The notes under the pieces were generated by a model. The model was not told the origin of the DNA and made no database searches. It saw only the letters and a list, made by a program, of their open reading frames with translations. A stretch of DNA of 64,000 bases, from NCBI RefSeq assembly GCF_900101755.1, contig NZ_FNAE01000003.1:28715-92714 (forward strand). Direction: 5' to 3'. The position numbers and the translations under genes are program-made. Shown here piece after piece: positions 9,041-17,519 of the stretch (its first letter is position 1; every line of letters starts with the position of its first letter). This stretch comes from Ectopseudomonas alcaliphila (GTDB taxonomy: Bacteria; Pseudomonadota; Gammaproteobacteria; Pseudomonadales; Pseudomonadaceae).

Positions 9041-10330
9041 ATGGCAACCCCTAAAGAACACCCTGTAAGGATCGTGATCACTGGCGTAGGAGTGGTCAGC
9101 CCGCTGGGCTGCGGCAGCGAGACGGTCTGGGCGCGCCTGCTGGCCGGGCAATCGGGCATCAGGGCGTTGCCCGCCGAGCTGGCCGAAGGCACCGGCTGTG
9201 CGGTCGGAGGGCGAGTCCCCGATGTGGAGGACGACCCGCATGCCGGTTTCGACCCGGAGCGCATCATCGCCGCCAAAGAGCGCAAGAAGATGGATCGCTT
9301 CATCGAGTTCGCGCTGGTCGCCGCCGAGGAGGCCCTGGCACAGGCGCGCTGGCAGCCGACGGATGAAGCTCAGCGGCAGCGCACCGCGACCATCATCGCC
9401 TCTGGTGTCGGCGGCTTCGGCGCCATTGCCGAGGCGGTTCGCACCACGGATGAACGGGGCCCGCGACGCCTTTCGCCCTTCACCGCGCCGTCGTTCCTGG
9501 CCAACATGGCGGCTGGGCAGGTGTCCATCCGCCACGGTTTCGGAGGGCCGCTCGGGGCGCCGGTGACCGCCTGTGCGGCCGGTGCGCAAGCCATTGGCGA
9601 TGCTGCTCGACTGATCCGCAGTGGCGAGGCGGACATCGCCCTGTGCGGCGGCACCGAAGCTGCGATCCATCGGGTCACGCTCGGCAGCTTCGCCGCCGCG
9701 CGTGCGCTGTCCAGTGGGTTCAATGACCGCCCTGGTGAAGCGTCGCGCCCGTTCGACCGTGACCGAGACGGTTTCGTCATGGCCGAGGGTGCAGGCCTGT
9801 TGGTGATCGAATCGCTGGAGCATGCGTTGGCGCGCGGCGCTCAGCCGCTGGCGGAGCTGGTCGGCTACGGCACCAGCGCCGATGCCTATCACCTCACCGC
9901 CGGCCCGGAGAATGGCGATGGTGCACGCCGTGCCATGCAGCAGGCGTTGCGCCAGGCCGGTATCGAGGCGAGCGAGGTGCAGCATATCAACGCCCATGCG
10001 ACCTCCACGCCGGTGGGTGACCGGGGCGAGCTGGCCGCCATCCACGCGGTGTTCGGCAGTGGATCGGGGGTGGCGATCACCTCGACCAAGTCCAGTACGG
10101 GGCACCTGCTCGGCGCTGCAGGCGGAGTCGAAGCGATCTTCACCGTGCTGGCTCTGCGTGATCAGGTCGTTCCGCCCACCTTGAACCTCATCAACCCCGA
10201 TGAGGCCGCTGATGGTCTCGACCTGGTCGCTCAGCATTCCCGACACATGCCACTGCACTACGCACTGTCGAATGGCTTTGGTTTCGGCGGCGTCAATGCC
10301 AGCCTGCTGTTCCGGCGCTGGAGGGCCTAG
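9041..10330 (+). CDS. beta-ketoacyl-ACP synthase II-like condensing enzyme
   Basis: The 429-residue protein is a KAS II (FabF)-type thiolase-fold enzyme that condenses malonyl-ACP with an acyl primer. The catalytic cysteine is C178 (TACAAGAQ). The two histidines are H319 (NAHATSTPVGD) and H355 (STKSSTGHLLGAAGG), with K350 in the same segment, so all active-site residues are present. The start at 9041 has AGGATCGAG before it; the upstream in-frame codon adds a non-homologous stretch. There is no acyl carrier protein, malonyltransferase or FabG partner here, so this is not the housekeeping fabF locus. Its place between an efflux-linked SDR and a TetR gene is unusual. Confidence 0.88.
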   Translation: MATPKEHPVRIVITGVGVVSPLGCGSETVWARLLAGQSGIRALPAELAEGTGCAVGGRVPDVEDDPHAGFDPERIIAAKERKKMDRFIEFALVAAEEALAQARWQPTDEAQRQRTATIIASGVGGFGAIAEAVRTTDERGPRRLSPFTAPSFLANMAAGQVSIRHGFGGPLGAPVTACAAGAQAIGDAARLIRSGEADIALCGGTEAAIHRVTLGSFAAARALSSGFNDRPGEASRPFDRDRDGFVMAEGAGLLVIESLEHALARGAQPLAELVGYGTSADAYHLTAGPENGDGARRAMQQALRQAGIEASEVQHINAHATSTPVGDRGELAAIHAVFGSGSGVAITSTKSSTGHLLGAAGGVEAIFTVLALRDQVVPPTLNLINPDEAADGLDLVAQHSRHMPLHYALSNGFGFGGVNASLLFRRWRA

Positions 10331-10331
10331 C

Positions 10332-10895
10332 ATGAGCTGGCCCGCGCAGAAGGACAGGCGCCGTGACAAGCGCCGACGCGAGATGCTGTGGGCGGCGAGC
10401 GATGTGTTCACGGCATTGGACTTCAACCAAGCAAACATGCAGGCCATCGCCGATTCCGCGGGCGTGACCAAGGCCACCCTCTATGCGCACTTCGATGACA
10501 AGGAGCAACTCTACCGAGCTGTGATCGACTACTGGCTGGAGGAACTGCCGGAGCCGAAGCTGCCGTGCCAGGCGAGGGGTGGGCTGCGCGCTTGTCTGGA
10601 ACGGGTCGCACGTGAACTGTTGCAACAGAGTGAACAGCCAGCTTCGCATGCACTCACCCACATAGCGCTGCGCTCCAATCGGATACCGCAAAAGCGCTGG
10701 CGGCAGCGCTACCTTCCCTATCAGAACTACCTGGAGAAGGCCCTTTCCCAGTCGGCCCGATGCTCGGACCACGGGCAAGCTGCCACCCAGTTTCTCTTGC
10801 TGGCGGTTGGCAGCATCGATTGCAGCAACCTGATGGCAGTGAGCGGGCCTCGTCTGGCTGCGGCTGTAGAGCTGTTCGTCCAAGCCTATGCATGA
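10332..10895 (+). CDS. TetR-family regulator at the end of the pump operon
   Basis: The 187-residue protein has a TetR-type DNA-binding domain at about residues 10-60 (ADSAGVTKATLYAHFDDKEQLY). The C-terminal ligand domain resembles those of AcrR-like proteins. It begins one base after the ketoacyl synthase stop (TAG-C-ATG), so it is almost certainly translated from the same message. It is a second TetR in the locus and is not closely similar to the one at 3269. It may answer to a product of the SDR and synthase, but that is a guess. Confidence 0.8.
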   Translation: MSWPAQKDRRRDKRRREMLWAASDVFTALDFNQANMQAIADSAGVTKATLYAHFDDKEQLYRAVIDYWLEELPEPKLPCQARGGLRACLERVARELLQQSEQPASHALTHIALRSNRIPQKRWRQRYLPYQNYLEKALSQSARCSDHGQAATQFLLLAVGSIDCSNLMAVSGPRLAAAVELFVQAYA

Positions 10896-11020
10896 GCCTG
10901 CCAGTCACAGCTCGCTCAAGTCATGGTCGATCCTGGTATTTGGGATGACCAGGTAGTGGTACGCCCAGGCAGCTTGGCGAATAATCTGCACCTCGTCGTA
11001 TGCAACCAGCAGAGATTGTC

Positions 11021-11893
11021 ATGAGCGCCACGCTACCGCCCCTCGTTCTGTCCATTCAGTCGCATGTCGCCTGGGGCCATGTCGGCAATGCTGCTGCGGT
11101 GTTTCCGCTGCAACGGTTGGGCTTCGAGGTGCTGCCGATTCACACCGTGCAGTTCTCCAACCACACCGGTTACGGCCAGTTTCGCGGGCAGGTGTTCGGT
11201 GCCGAGCATGTCGGCGAGGTGCTGCTGGGGTTGCGTGAGCGCGGTGTGCTGCCGAGGCTGTCGGCGGTGCTGTCCGGGTATCTGGGCGATGCCGATACGG
11301 GGCGGGTGATTCTCGAGGCGGTGGGCGAAATTCGTCAGCACAACCCGTCAGTGCGTTACCTGTGTGACCCGGTGATGGGCGACGTCGGGCGTGGCGTGTT
11401 CGTCAACCCGGCGATTCCCGATTTCCTCCGTGATCAGGCGATTCCGTTCGCCAATATCATCACGCCCAATCAGTTCGAGTTCGAACTGCTCACCGGCTCG
11501 AAGCCGGCCAATCTGCAGGAGGCGGTGAAGGTTGCCCGGCAGTTGCGCGGTCGTGGCCCGGACGTGGTCATCGTCACCAGCCTGGCGACGCCGGATATCC
11601 CCGACAGCGAATTGGGCACGCTGGCAGTGAACGGCGAGGGCGCCTGGCTGGTGACCACCCCACGCCTGGCACTGCATCCGCTACCCAACGGCATGGGCGA
11701 TGTGTTCTCGGCCACGTTGCTGGGTCGCTTGCTGGCCGGGCAGGCGTTGCCGCAGGCTCTGGAGCTGGCCACCGCAACGCTCTACGCGTTGGTCGAGCAG
11801 ACCGCAGACGGCGCGCGCGACCTGCCACTGGTCGCCGCGCAGGAGCAGATCGTGGCGCCGGCCAAGCGCTTCGTCGCGCAACCCCTGGCCTGA
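11021..11893 (+). CDS. pdxY: pyridoxal kinase
   Basis: The 290-residue protein is a PfkB-fold pyridoxal kinase of the PdxY type, which phosphorylates pyridoxal with ATP in the vitamin B6 salvage pathway. Recognisable segments are IQSHVAWGHVGNAAAVFPLQ at the N-terminus, TVQFSNHTGYGQFRGQVF, CDPVMGD, ITPNQFEFELLTG and the anion-hole region LPNGMGDVFSA with the catalytic aspartate. I chose the ATG at 11021 because homologous sequence begins there; an upstream in-frame ATG at 11000 adds seven residues. It appears to be a single-gene unit. Confidence 0.9.
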   Translation: MSATLPPLVLSIQSHVAWGHVGNAAAVFPLQRLGFEVLPIHTVQFSNHTGYGQFRGQVFGAEHVGEVLLGLRERGVLPRLSAVLSGYLGDADTGRVILEAVGEIRQHNPSVRYLCDPVMGDVGRGVFVNPAIPDFLRDQAIPFANIITPNQFEFELLTGSKPANLQEAVKVARQLRGRGPDVVIVTSLATPDIPDSELGTLAVNGEGAWLVTTPRLALHPLPNGMGDVFSATLLGRLLAGQALPQALELATATLYALVEQTADGARDLPLVAAQEQIVAPAKRFVAQPLA

Positions 11894-11913
11894 ACCACGT
11901 TCGTCGGAATCAG

Positions 11914-11936
11914 GGTGATTTCAATGTGATATCACC
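11914..11936. promoter_or_regulatory. inverted repeat between pdxY and the small SCPU-like gene
   Basis: GGTGAT and ATCACC are separated by 11 bases, about 20 bases after the pdxY stop and 100 bases before the next start. It could be an operator for the small gene or part of a weak terminator. No other signal is clear between 11894 and 12037. Confidence 0.25.
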
Positions 11937-12037
11937 TTATTCTCCTGCCCATGGTCCACATCGTGATGTTGCGACCAGTTCTACGGATGGATTTTGACCT
12001 TTATCCCAGCAGGCCATCCTTACCGTAGACCGTCATC

Positions 12038-12343
12038 ATGCCGTTTCATCGATTTCTTGCCTTGTTCGTGGCCACCGCGCTGTGCGCCACTGCCAACCTT
12101 TCTCTTGCTGAGCAGATCAGCGGGCAATTGCAGATCAGCCTGACCATTCTCAAGCGTTGCGAGGTCGCTGTTCGAGGCGATGCCGCTGCCGTGCACCTGT
12201 CCGCGCGTGATTGTGAGCATGCCGCCTATCAGGTGCAGGACGCCAACGGGCGCGCCTTGCCATCGACCCTGAATGCACAGGCGACTTCGCTGGCGCTGCC
12301 TGCCAGCGGTGATGGCGGCTCGACGCTGGTGATCTACTGGTAA
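12038..12343 (+). CDS. small secreted protein, pared-down spore-coat-U (pilin-like) domain
   Basis: The 101-residue protein has a clear signal peptide (hydrophobic core FLALFVATALCATANL, cleavage near SLA-EQ). The mature part begins EQISGQLQISLTILKRCEV, which lines up with ELQGQLNVQITIGTGCTV at the start of the major pilin encoded at 17520-18053. Its second cysteine lies in ARDCEHAAYQV, matching LQCSLGTDYSV of that pilin, and it ends STLVIYW like the terminal strands of the Csu pilins. The central 70-80 residues of a normal domain are missing. The gene converges on csuE with four bases between the stops. It may cap, inhibit or assist pilus subunits, or be a decayed pilin. Product assignment is by my alignment only. 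Confidence 0.55.
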   Translation: MPFHRFLALFVATALCATANLSLAEQISGQLQISLTILKRCEVAVRGDAAAVHLSARDCEHAAYQVQDANGRALPSTLNAQATSLALPASGDGGSTLVIYW

Positions 12344-12347
12344 GGCT

Positions 12348-13313
12348 TCAGTAGTTGATGATCAGCAGCACGTTGTCGGTATAGACGCCCACCGGCGCGT
12401 TGGTTTGTCCGGGGTCGAGAATCGCCTGGTAGTTGAAGCTCTGTGAGTTGCCCGTGCCGCTGGCCGTCAGTGGCGAGGCGGCGTTCCAGATCAGGCTGCT
12501 GCCGCTGTAGTAGAGGTTGTAGCGAATGAACTGGCTACCATTTGTCAGACGTCGCCAGGGCGCCTGGTAGTTCTGCCCATTGTCGAAACTCAGCGTGTAG
12601 CCCTCCGTATTGGTGCAGGTGACGGCGAAGGTACGCTGCTGCGCGCTGAACTGGCTGATCAGGGCATTGGCGCCAAAGTCCACGTTGGGCAAGGTATCGA
12701 CGCGGCAGGCTTTGCTGACCACCAGGGTGATGGTCAGAGTGGCGAGTGAGCCCGTACCCCAGTTGGTAGGGGCACCGCAGATCAATACACAGGTTTGCGT
12801 CAGTCCGGGGCTGCGGTTCCAGGCGCAGATATTGAGCGCGCCGACGGTGCAGATCGCCCAGTCCCAGCGCAGGGTGATGGTGGCGGTGTAGGTACCGGCT
12901 GGCACGTTGGGGCCGGGGTTGGTGCGAAAGTACAGGCCGATGGCGGTGGAGTTGCCACCGAGGGCGAGCAGGTTGATTGCACCGAGCTGTTGCGGTTGGC
13001 CGGCTACCAGCGCCTGGTTGTAGCCAGCGTCCTGAAACACCTGAAAAGGGATCTGATTGCCCTGGCCATCCTGCAGGGCCAGGGTGCCGGGGTTCTGCAG
13101 CGTGACCCGGACGTATGCACCCGCCAGTACCTGAAGTAATCCCGGACAGGCCAGGCCCGCGCCGGCCGCAGCTTGTTGCTGGGTGGTGCGCAGGTTCAGA
13201 GAGTTGGTATTGCCCAGATTGACCGAGCCCCCCGCATAAGTGTTGCAGGCGTAGGTCGGTACGCTTACCAGTGCGCCGCACAGCAGGAGTGCGGAAATCA
13301 GCCTGCGGATCAT
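12348..13313 (-). CDS. csuE: archaic chaperone-usher pilus tip adhesin (CsuE-like)
   Basis: The 321-residue secreted protein carries two spore-coat-U/SCPU-type immunoglobulin-like domains. A signal peptide ends near TYAC. The first domain is at about 25-180 and the second at about 185-321, ending in the donor-strand-like DNVLLIINY. Two-domain proteins at the end of csu operons are pilus-tip adhesins that bind hydrophobic surfaces. The ATG overlaps the usher stop (ATGA), so translation is coupled. The first domain is rich in cysteine (for example ICTVGALNICAWN and CVLICGAP), more than in the pilins of this operon, which suggests extra disulfides at the tip. I placed the start at 13313; a longer frame upstream lacks a signal sequence at its beginning. 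Confidence 0.85.
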   Translation of the reverse strand: MIRRLISALLLCGALVSVPTYACNTYAGGSVNLGNTNSLNLRTTQQQAAAGAGLACPGLLQVLAGAYVRVTLQNPGTLALQDGQGNQIPFQVFQDAGYNQALVAGQPQQLGAINLLALGGNSTAIGLYFRTNPGPNVPAGTYTATITLRWDWAICTVGALNICAWNRSPGLTQTCVLICGAPTNWGTGSLATLTITLVVSKACRVDTLPNVDFGANALISQFSAQQRTFAVTCTNTEGYTLSFDNGQNYQAPWRRLTNGSQFIRYNLYYSGSSLIWNAASPLTASGTGNSQSFNYQAILDPGQTNAPVGVYTDNVLLIINY

Positions 13314-15640
13314 GGCTGAGCGTCCTGCTGCAGGCAGGTGAGGGGGCCGATCACGGCTATTTCCATGGCACTGTCGTCCAGCGAGAACCGGCTGCTGCAA
13401 CTGCTGCCATCGGCCAGCTCTACTTGCAACTGGTTGTCCTTCGCCAGCCCTTCGAAATACAGCTGGCCGTCCCAGCCAATGTAGGTGCGCTGACCGCTGG
13501 GACGATGCAGCACCTGGGTGCCGCGGGGCAGCGGTTGTCCCTGGCCATCTACCAACTGGATGCTGGCTGACAGGCTCATCTCCATGGGGAAGGCGAGCAA
13601 TGCGCCGCTGCCCTGATGCACGGCGATGCGTTTCTGGGTTTCCGACAGTTGCAGGTTGCTCGGCAGATTCAGCAGGTCGACTTCGTACTGGCCGGGGTAA
13701 TAAGACGGCACCCAGGGCACCAGCAGGTAACCTGCCGAGTCGGTGCGGCCCAGCAACTGATGTTCGTAGCGCACCGGCACATCTGAGTAACCCTCGGTGC
13801 TGACCAGCACGAAGGCGTCGTCGATCCGGTTGGCGGCGAATACCTGGCTCTGCATGGCCACCAGCGAGCCGCTGACGCCGCCCCAGTGGGTGGTGGTGCC
13901 GTCGTTCTGGTAGACGCCTGCCTGCACCTGGGCATGCTGGGTGCGCCAGGTCAGGTCGGCCTGGCGGTATTCATTGTCACCGCCGGCATAACCAAGGTTC
14001 CAGCCCAGGCCGCCGTCACTGGGTGGGTTGCGGCTGTAATTGGCGCGTGCGCGCTGGTTGCCGTTGCTGGCTCGCTCCATGCCTGTGGTCAGGGTGGAGT
14101 ACAGGTCGAAGGGGATGACCAACTGAGCCTGGATGGCGTGCGAGGCGTCGTCCAGTTGGCGGTTGAGGGAGAGAAAGAAGCTGGCGCTGCCCCACAGGCT
14201 GCGTGACCAGGACAGGTTGAGCAGGCGTGTGCGTCGCCCGCTGTGCTCCTCACTGGCGAAGTAGCCGACGCCGAATGAGCCGAGCCCCTCCGGGCTGAAA
14301 CTGAAGGTCAGTTGATCGAGGATCTTGCTCAGCGGGCCGCCGGCCAGATCGTTATCCAGGGCGTTCGCGACGCTGAGGTCGGCATAGCCCGAGGTGCGCT
14401 GGATGCGTTGGGCGGTGATACCGAAGCGACGCGCGTAGTAGCTGTAGCCAAGGCTGTACTGTTGGCCGTCGCCGATGCCGCTGCTCTGGCTTACGGAGCT
14501 GGTCAGGGTGCCCAGCAGGCCGAGCCCGACCGTAGCGCCGAAGCCGGCCTGGCGCAGGCCAGCGCCGGCTTCGGCATGGCTTTCCAGGGTGAGGCTGTCG
14601 GTCAGGCCATAGCGCAGGCTGCCGCTGCTCACCAGGCTGCCGTAGGAAAAGTCGTCCACGCCATAGTTGCGGCGCAGCTTGCCCAGCGACAGGGAGAAGT
14701 CCGAAAGCCCCTGACGCAGCAGGGTATCGGTCACATAAAAGGGTACGGTGGTAGAGACCTGGCGCCCCAGCACGTCGGTGGTCACCAGCGTCGCCGTGCC
14801 GGCGCCGCTGATGTAAGGCACGGTGTTGAGGGTGAAGGGGCCTGGGCGCAGTTCCTGTTGGCCGAGGCGGGCGTCGTCGATGAACAGATCCAGGGTGCTG
14901 GGCACTGCAGCATCGCCATCGAAACGCGGTAGTGGGTAGGTGATCTGGTCCGGGCGAAGCGAGAAGTTGCGCGAAATCTGCAGCCCGCCAAGGCGAACCG
15001 CGCTGTTCCAGGTCAGCGCACCGGTGATCAGGTCGCCACCGCTGAAGCTGAGCATGCGTTGCTGATCGTTGAAGCGCCATGTGGTGTCGTAGCGGGTATA
15101 ACCATCGCGATAACCCGGCCCGGAGAAACTGTGGCGATGGACGCCCGTGTTGGAAATCATGCCGAAACCGTCGAACACTCGCTGTTCCAGCCAGGTGTTG
15201 GCGTAGTGGCCGGCATTCTCGGTGTGGTTGTAGTAGAGGTCATAGTTGAACAGCATGCCGAACGCGCTCTGCGCTTCCATCGGCTCGCTCAGGCTGCTGG
15301 GGCCGAAACGCTGATGCGGCAGCCATTCGCTGGGCAGGGTGAGCAGCAGGCGCTGGCTGTCCTGCTGATACTCGCTGTGCAGGGCGTCGATCCGATCCAG
15401 GGCGATCCAGGCTGTGGTCTCCGGGGGCAGGCGCACGCCCGCCGCGAGCAGATCGTCGCGTTGGGCGAATAACCGGCCCTGATGCTCTCTCACTTCCACC
15501 ACCTTGCCGCTGGACAGCTCATTGACGATCAACTCCAGGTAAAGCAACTGAGCCTGGGCGAACTGCTGCGCATCATCGCCATGGGCGCAGCGGCCTGACA
15601 GCAGCGCGGTCAGGAACAGCAGCGCCAGCGATCTACTCAG
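13310..15640 (-). CDS. csuD: archaic chaperone-usher pilus usher (CsuD-like)
   Basis: The protein of about 776 residues is the outer-membrane usher that exports and assembles pilins. It has an N-terminal domain (QLLYLELIVNELSSGKVVEV), a 24-strand beta barrel with a plug, and C-terminal domains ending LTCLQQDAQP. No ATG, GTG or TTG is well placed for the signal peptide LSRSLALLFLTALLSG. The most natural start is CTG at 15640, which overlaps the chaperone stop at 15633; the nearest in-frame ATG upstream is at 15745 and would put about 35 charged residues before the signal. The start is therefore uncertain. The gene overlaps its neighbours on both sides, as expected in a tightly coupled operon. 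Confidence 0.85.
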   Translation of the reverse strand: MSRSLALLFLTALLSGRCAHGDDAQQFAQAQLLYLELIVNELSSGKVVEVREHQGRLFAQRDDLLAAGVRLPPETTAWIALDRIDALHSEYQQDSQRLLLTLPSEWLPHQRFGPSSLSEPMEAQSAFGMLFNYDLYYNHTENAGHYANTWLEQRVFDGFGMISNTGVHRHSFSGPGYRDGYTRYDTTWRFNDQQRMLSFSGGDLITGALTWNSAVRLGGLQISRNFSLRPDQITYPLPRFDGDAAVPSTLDLFIDDARLGQQELRPGPFTLNTVPYISGAGTATLVTTDVLGRQVSTTVPFYVTDTLLRQGLSDFSLSLGKLRRNYGVDDFSYGSLVSSGSLRYGLTDSLTLESHAEAGAGLRQAGFGATVGLGLLGTLTSSVSQSSGIGDGQQYSLGYSYYARRFGITAQRIQRTSGYADLSVANALDNDLAGGPLSKILDQLTFSFSPEGLGSFGVGYFASEEHSGRRTRLLNLSWSRSLWGSASFFLSLNRQLDDASHAIQAQLVIPFDLYSTLTTGMERASNGNQRARANYSRNPPSDGGLGWNLGYAGGDNEYRQADLTWRTQHAQVQAGVYQNDGTTTHWGGVSGSLVAMQSQVFAANRIDDAFVLVSTEGYSDVPVRYEHQLLGRTDSAGYLLVPWVPSYYPGQYEVDLLNLPSNLQLSETQKRIAVHQGSGALLAFPMEMSLSASIQLVDGQGQPLPRGTQVLHRPSGQRTYIGWDGQLYFEGLAKDNQLQVELADGSSCSSRFSLDDSAMEIAVIGPLTCLQQDAQP

Positions 15641-16391
15641 CGGCCAGCGTCTGCGCCTGCCGGCTTTCGTTGATGCGTGCCTGCACTCGGCCGCTACGCA
15701 CGCCTGCCGGCAGAGGCCAGCGCATCTGCGCGCCAGGTAGCACATAACCGAGAAGGCCTTCGGCCAGTGGCTGTTTGCCGCTGTCTCGCGATAGCGCGAC
15801 CTGGGACAGCCGGGCCGGGGCGGGGCCGAGGTTGCGCAGGTAAAGGAAGGCGCCGTCGCTACCTTCGATGACGCGGTAGCGCAGCTCGGGAGCCAGTGGC
15901 TGGCCCTGGCCTGGCGCTTCTCGCGCACCGTCATCCAGATAGGCTCCAGGCCCGACCACGAACAGGGGTACCGAGTAACGCATCTGGAATTGCACGCCCA
16001 ACTGTGACGGCCGCGGTTGTGGCGGCAGAACCTCGTCGACCAGCACGCGGTAGGTGCGCAGCGTGCCGGCGCTCGGCGGCTCCAGGGTGACCAGCCTGAC
16101 CAGTTGCCGCTTGCCCGGTTGCAGCGTTGCCATCGGCGGGCTGCCCACGACCTGCTTCTGCGGCGTCAGACGATCTTCGAATTCGTCCTGCTCCCAGGCC
16201 AGCACGCGCACCTGCAAGTCCACCGGTTCCTGCCCGCGATTTTCCAGCCACAGCGCGGCTGATTTCTGTCGATCGGCTTCGATCAGCGGGTTGATCGGCC
16301 AGATCAGAATGGAACTGGCGGCCTGTACGGCCAGACTCGCCAGCGCTGTGCTCAGCGTCAGGCAGCAGGCGAAGAGGGTGTGTGTCCTCAT
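15633..16391 (-). CDS. csuC: archaic pilus periplasmic chaperone (CsuC-like)
   Basis: The 252-residue PapD-fold chaperone has a signal peptide of about 24 residues. The mature protein begins ASSILIWPINPLIEADRQKSAALWLENRG, the G1/A1 region that shields pilin subunits. Further along, KRQLVRLV and the G1-like LRTYRVLVDEV segment are typical of pilus chaperones. It holds subunits in the periplasm by donor-strand complementation until the usher takes them. It starts three bases after csuB (TGA-GCC-ATG), and its last codons overlap the proposed usher start. The length fits the archaic (sigma) class. Confidence 0.9.
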   Translation of the reverse strand: MRTHTLFACCLTLSTALASLAVQAASSILIWPINPLIEADRQKSAALWLENRGQEPVDLQVRVLAWEQDEFEDRLTPQKQVVGSPPMATLQPGKRQLVRLVTLEPPSAGTLRTYRVLVDEVLPPQPRPSQLGVQFQMRYSVPLFVVGPGAYLDDGAREAPGQGQPLAPELRYRVIEGSDGAFLYLRNLGPAPARLSQVALSRDSGKQPLAEGLLGYVLPGAQMRWPLPAGVRSGRVQARINESRQAQTLAAE

Positions 16392-16394
16392 GGC

Positions 16395-16967
16395 TCAATA
16401 ACTCACGGTCACGGTGATGGTGTCGGTGTAGATGCCGGCCGAAGGTAACGGGCTGACACTGAACAGGCGGGCATAGACCGTGTAGGTCTGGGTGGCGCCG
16501 CCAACGGGAAAGTTGATGCTCATGCGCGTGCCGCCGTTGCTGCCATCGCCCCAGATGATGCTGCGCGCGGCGTCCTGGTAGAGCTGGTAGCGCAGGCGAT
16601 CCGCACCGCGTGCCAGGTAGCGCCCGCCACCCACGCTGCCGGTATTGAGACCGGCATTGAGCGACAGCGTGACAGCGGTGCCGGGTGAGCACTGCAGTAC
16701 GATGGAGCCGTTGTCCGGTGTGCTGGCCGCATCCAGGTTGCTGGGCAGGGTGCTGATCTGGCCGAATGAAATGCTGCCGAACGAGGTGGCGTCGCTGCCC
16801 CCGGCGCCTAGCAGGCAACCCGGTACGATTTCCGCGCGTAGCTGGAAGCTCTGGCTGACGATCTGATCGTTGATGCCCGTGTCGCCATGAGCAGACCAGG
16901 CGTGCACGGCCAGTACGGTCAGGCAGAGCAGGCGAGTGACCACGAGTGAATGGGCCCGGCACGGCAT
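16395..16967 (-). CDS. csuB: spore coat U domain pilin (CsuB-like)
   Basis: The 190-residue secreted protein has one SCPU domain. The signal peptide core is LVVTRLLCLTVLAVHAW, and the mature part begins near DTGINDQIVSQSFQLRAEIVPGC. The domain contains the paired cysteines (VPGCLL and VLQCSPGTAV) and the terminal donor strand TDTITVTVSY. It is a minor subunit or adaptor in csu pili. The ATG at 16967 overlaps the csuA stop as TGATG, so translation is coupled. In-frame GTG and TTG codons just upstream are less likely starts. Confidence 0.85.
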   Translation of the reverse strand: MPCRAHSLVVTRLLCLTVLAVHAWSAHGDTGINDQIVSQSFQLRAEIVPGCLLGAGGSDATSFGSISFGQISTLPSNLDAASTPDNGSIVLQCSPGTAVTLSLNAGLNTGSVGGGRYLARGADRLRYQLYQDAARSIIWGDGSNGGTRMSINFPVGGATQTYTVYARLFSVSPLPSAGIYTDTITVTVSY

Positions 16968-17467
16968 CACCAACTCACCGTGACGGTCAGGGTATCGCTA
17001 TAGCTTCCGGGAGGCGGGACATTCTGTGCCGGCACGCGGGCGTAGATCGCAAGCCACTGATCCTGGCCATTGCCGATGGCGCTGACCCCCGTGCTGTTGT
17101 CCCAGACGGTGGCGTAGTCCGCGCCTGTGTACAGGTTGTAATTGAGTACGGCGGAGCCGGGACCGACCATCTGCCGATTGCTGGTGGTGCCGCTGTGCCC
17201 GGCATTGATCAGCACGCGATAGGGGATGTTCTGCTGGCAATTGACGCGCAGGGCGCCTGCGTCCGGTTGACCGACCTGGGTTATCAGGTTGTCGAGTCTG
17301 AGGTGGGTGCCGAAATCCAGGGTCCCGAAGCTGACGCCCGAACCACTGCTGCTACCTGCCTGACAGGCCGGCAGCACCTCGACATTCAGGCCGATGGTGG
17401 CGGTCTTGTCGGCCGCCGGCAGGACTGCCGGGGCCATCAAAAGCAGGGAGGCGATCAGGCAGCGCAT
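16967..17467 (-). CDS. csuA: spore coat U domain pilin (CsuA-like)
   Basis: The 166-residue secreted protein has a single SCPU domain. A short signal peptide (CLIASLLLMAPAVLPAA) precedes KTATIGLNVEVLPACQAG, with the second cysteine in LRVNCQQNIPYRV and the final donor strand SDTLTVTVSW. A GGGAAG ribosome site lies before the ATG. It stands 52 bases after the major pilin and overlaps csuB by one base. Its place in the operon and its size match CsuA of the Acinetobacter prototype, so it is probably a minor pilin. The exact role of CsuA-type subunits is not well settled. Confidence 0.85.
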   Translation of the reverse strand: MRCLIASLLLMAPAVLPAADKTATIGLNVEVLPACQAGSSSGSGVSFGTLDFGTHLRLDNLITQVGQPDAGALRVNCQQNIPYRVLINAGHSGTTSNRQMVGPGSAVLNYNLYTGADYATVWDNSTGVSAIGNGQDQWLAIYARVPAQNVPPPGSYSDTLTVTVSW

Positions 17468-17519
17468 GGCGATTCTTCCCGGAAAAGTTCGAGATCCTCT
17501 TGCTTTGGGGGTGTGGTAC

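Noticed and set aside
9020..10477. Long 485-codon open frame antisense to the ketoacyl synthase gene
   Set aside because: It mirrors the codon bias of the real gene, has no recognisable domain or ribosome site, and its translation is full of low-complexity Arg, Gln and His. It is a shadow frame of high-GC DNA.
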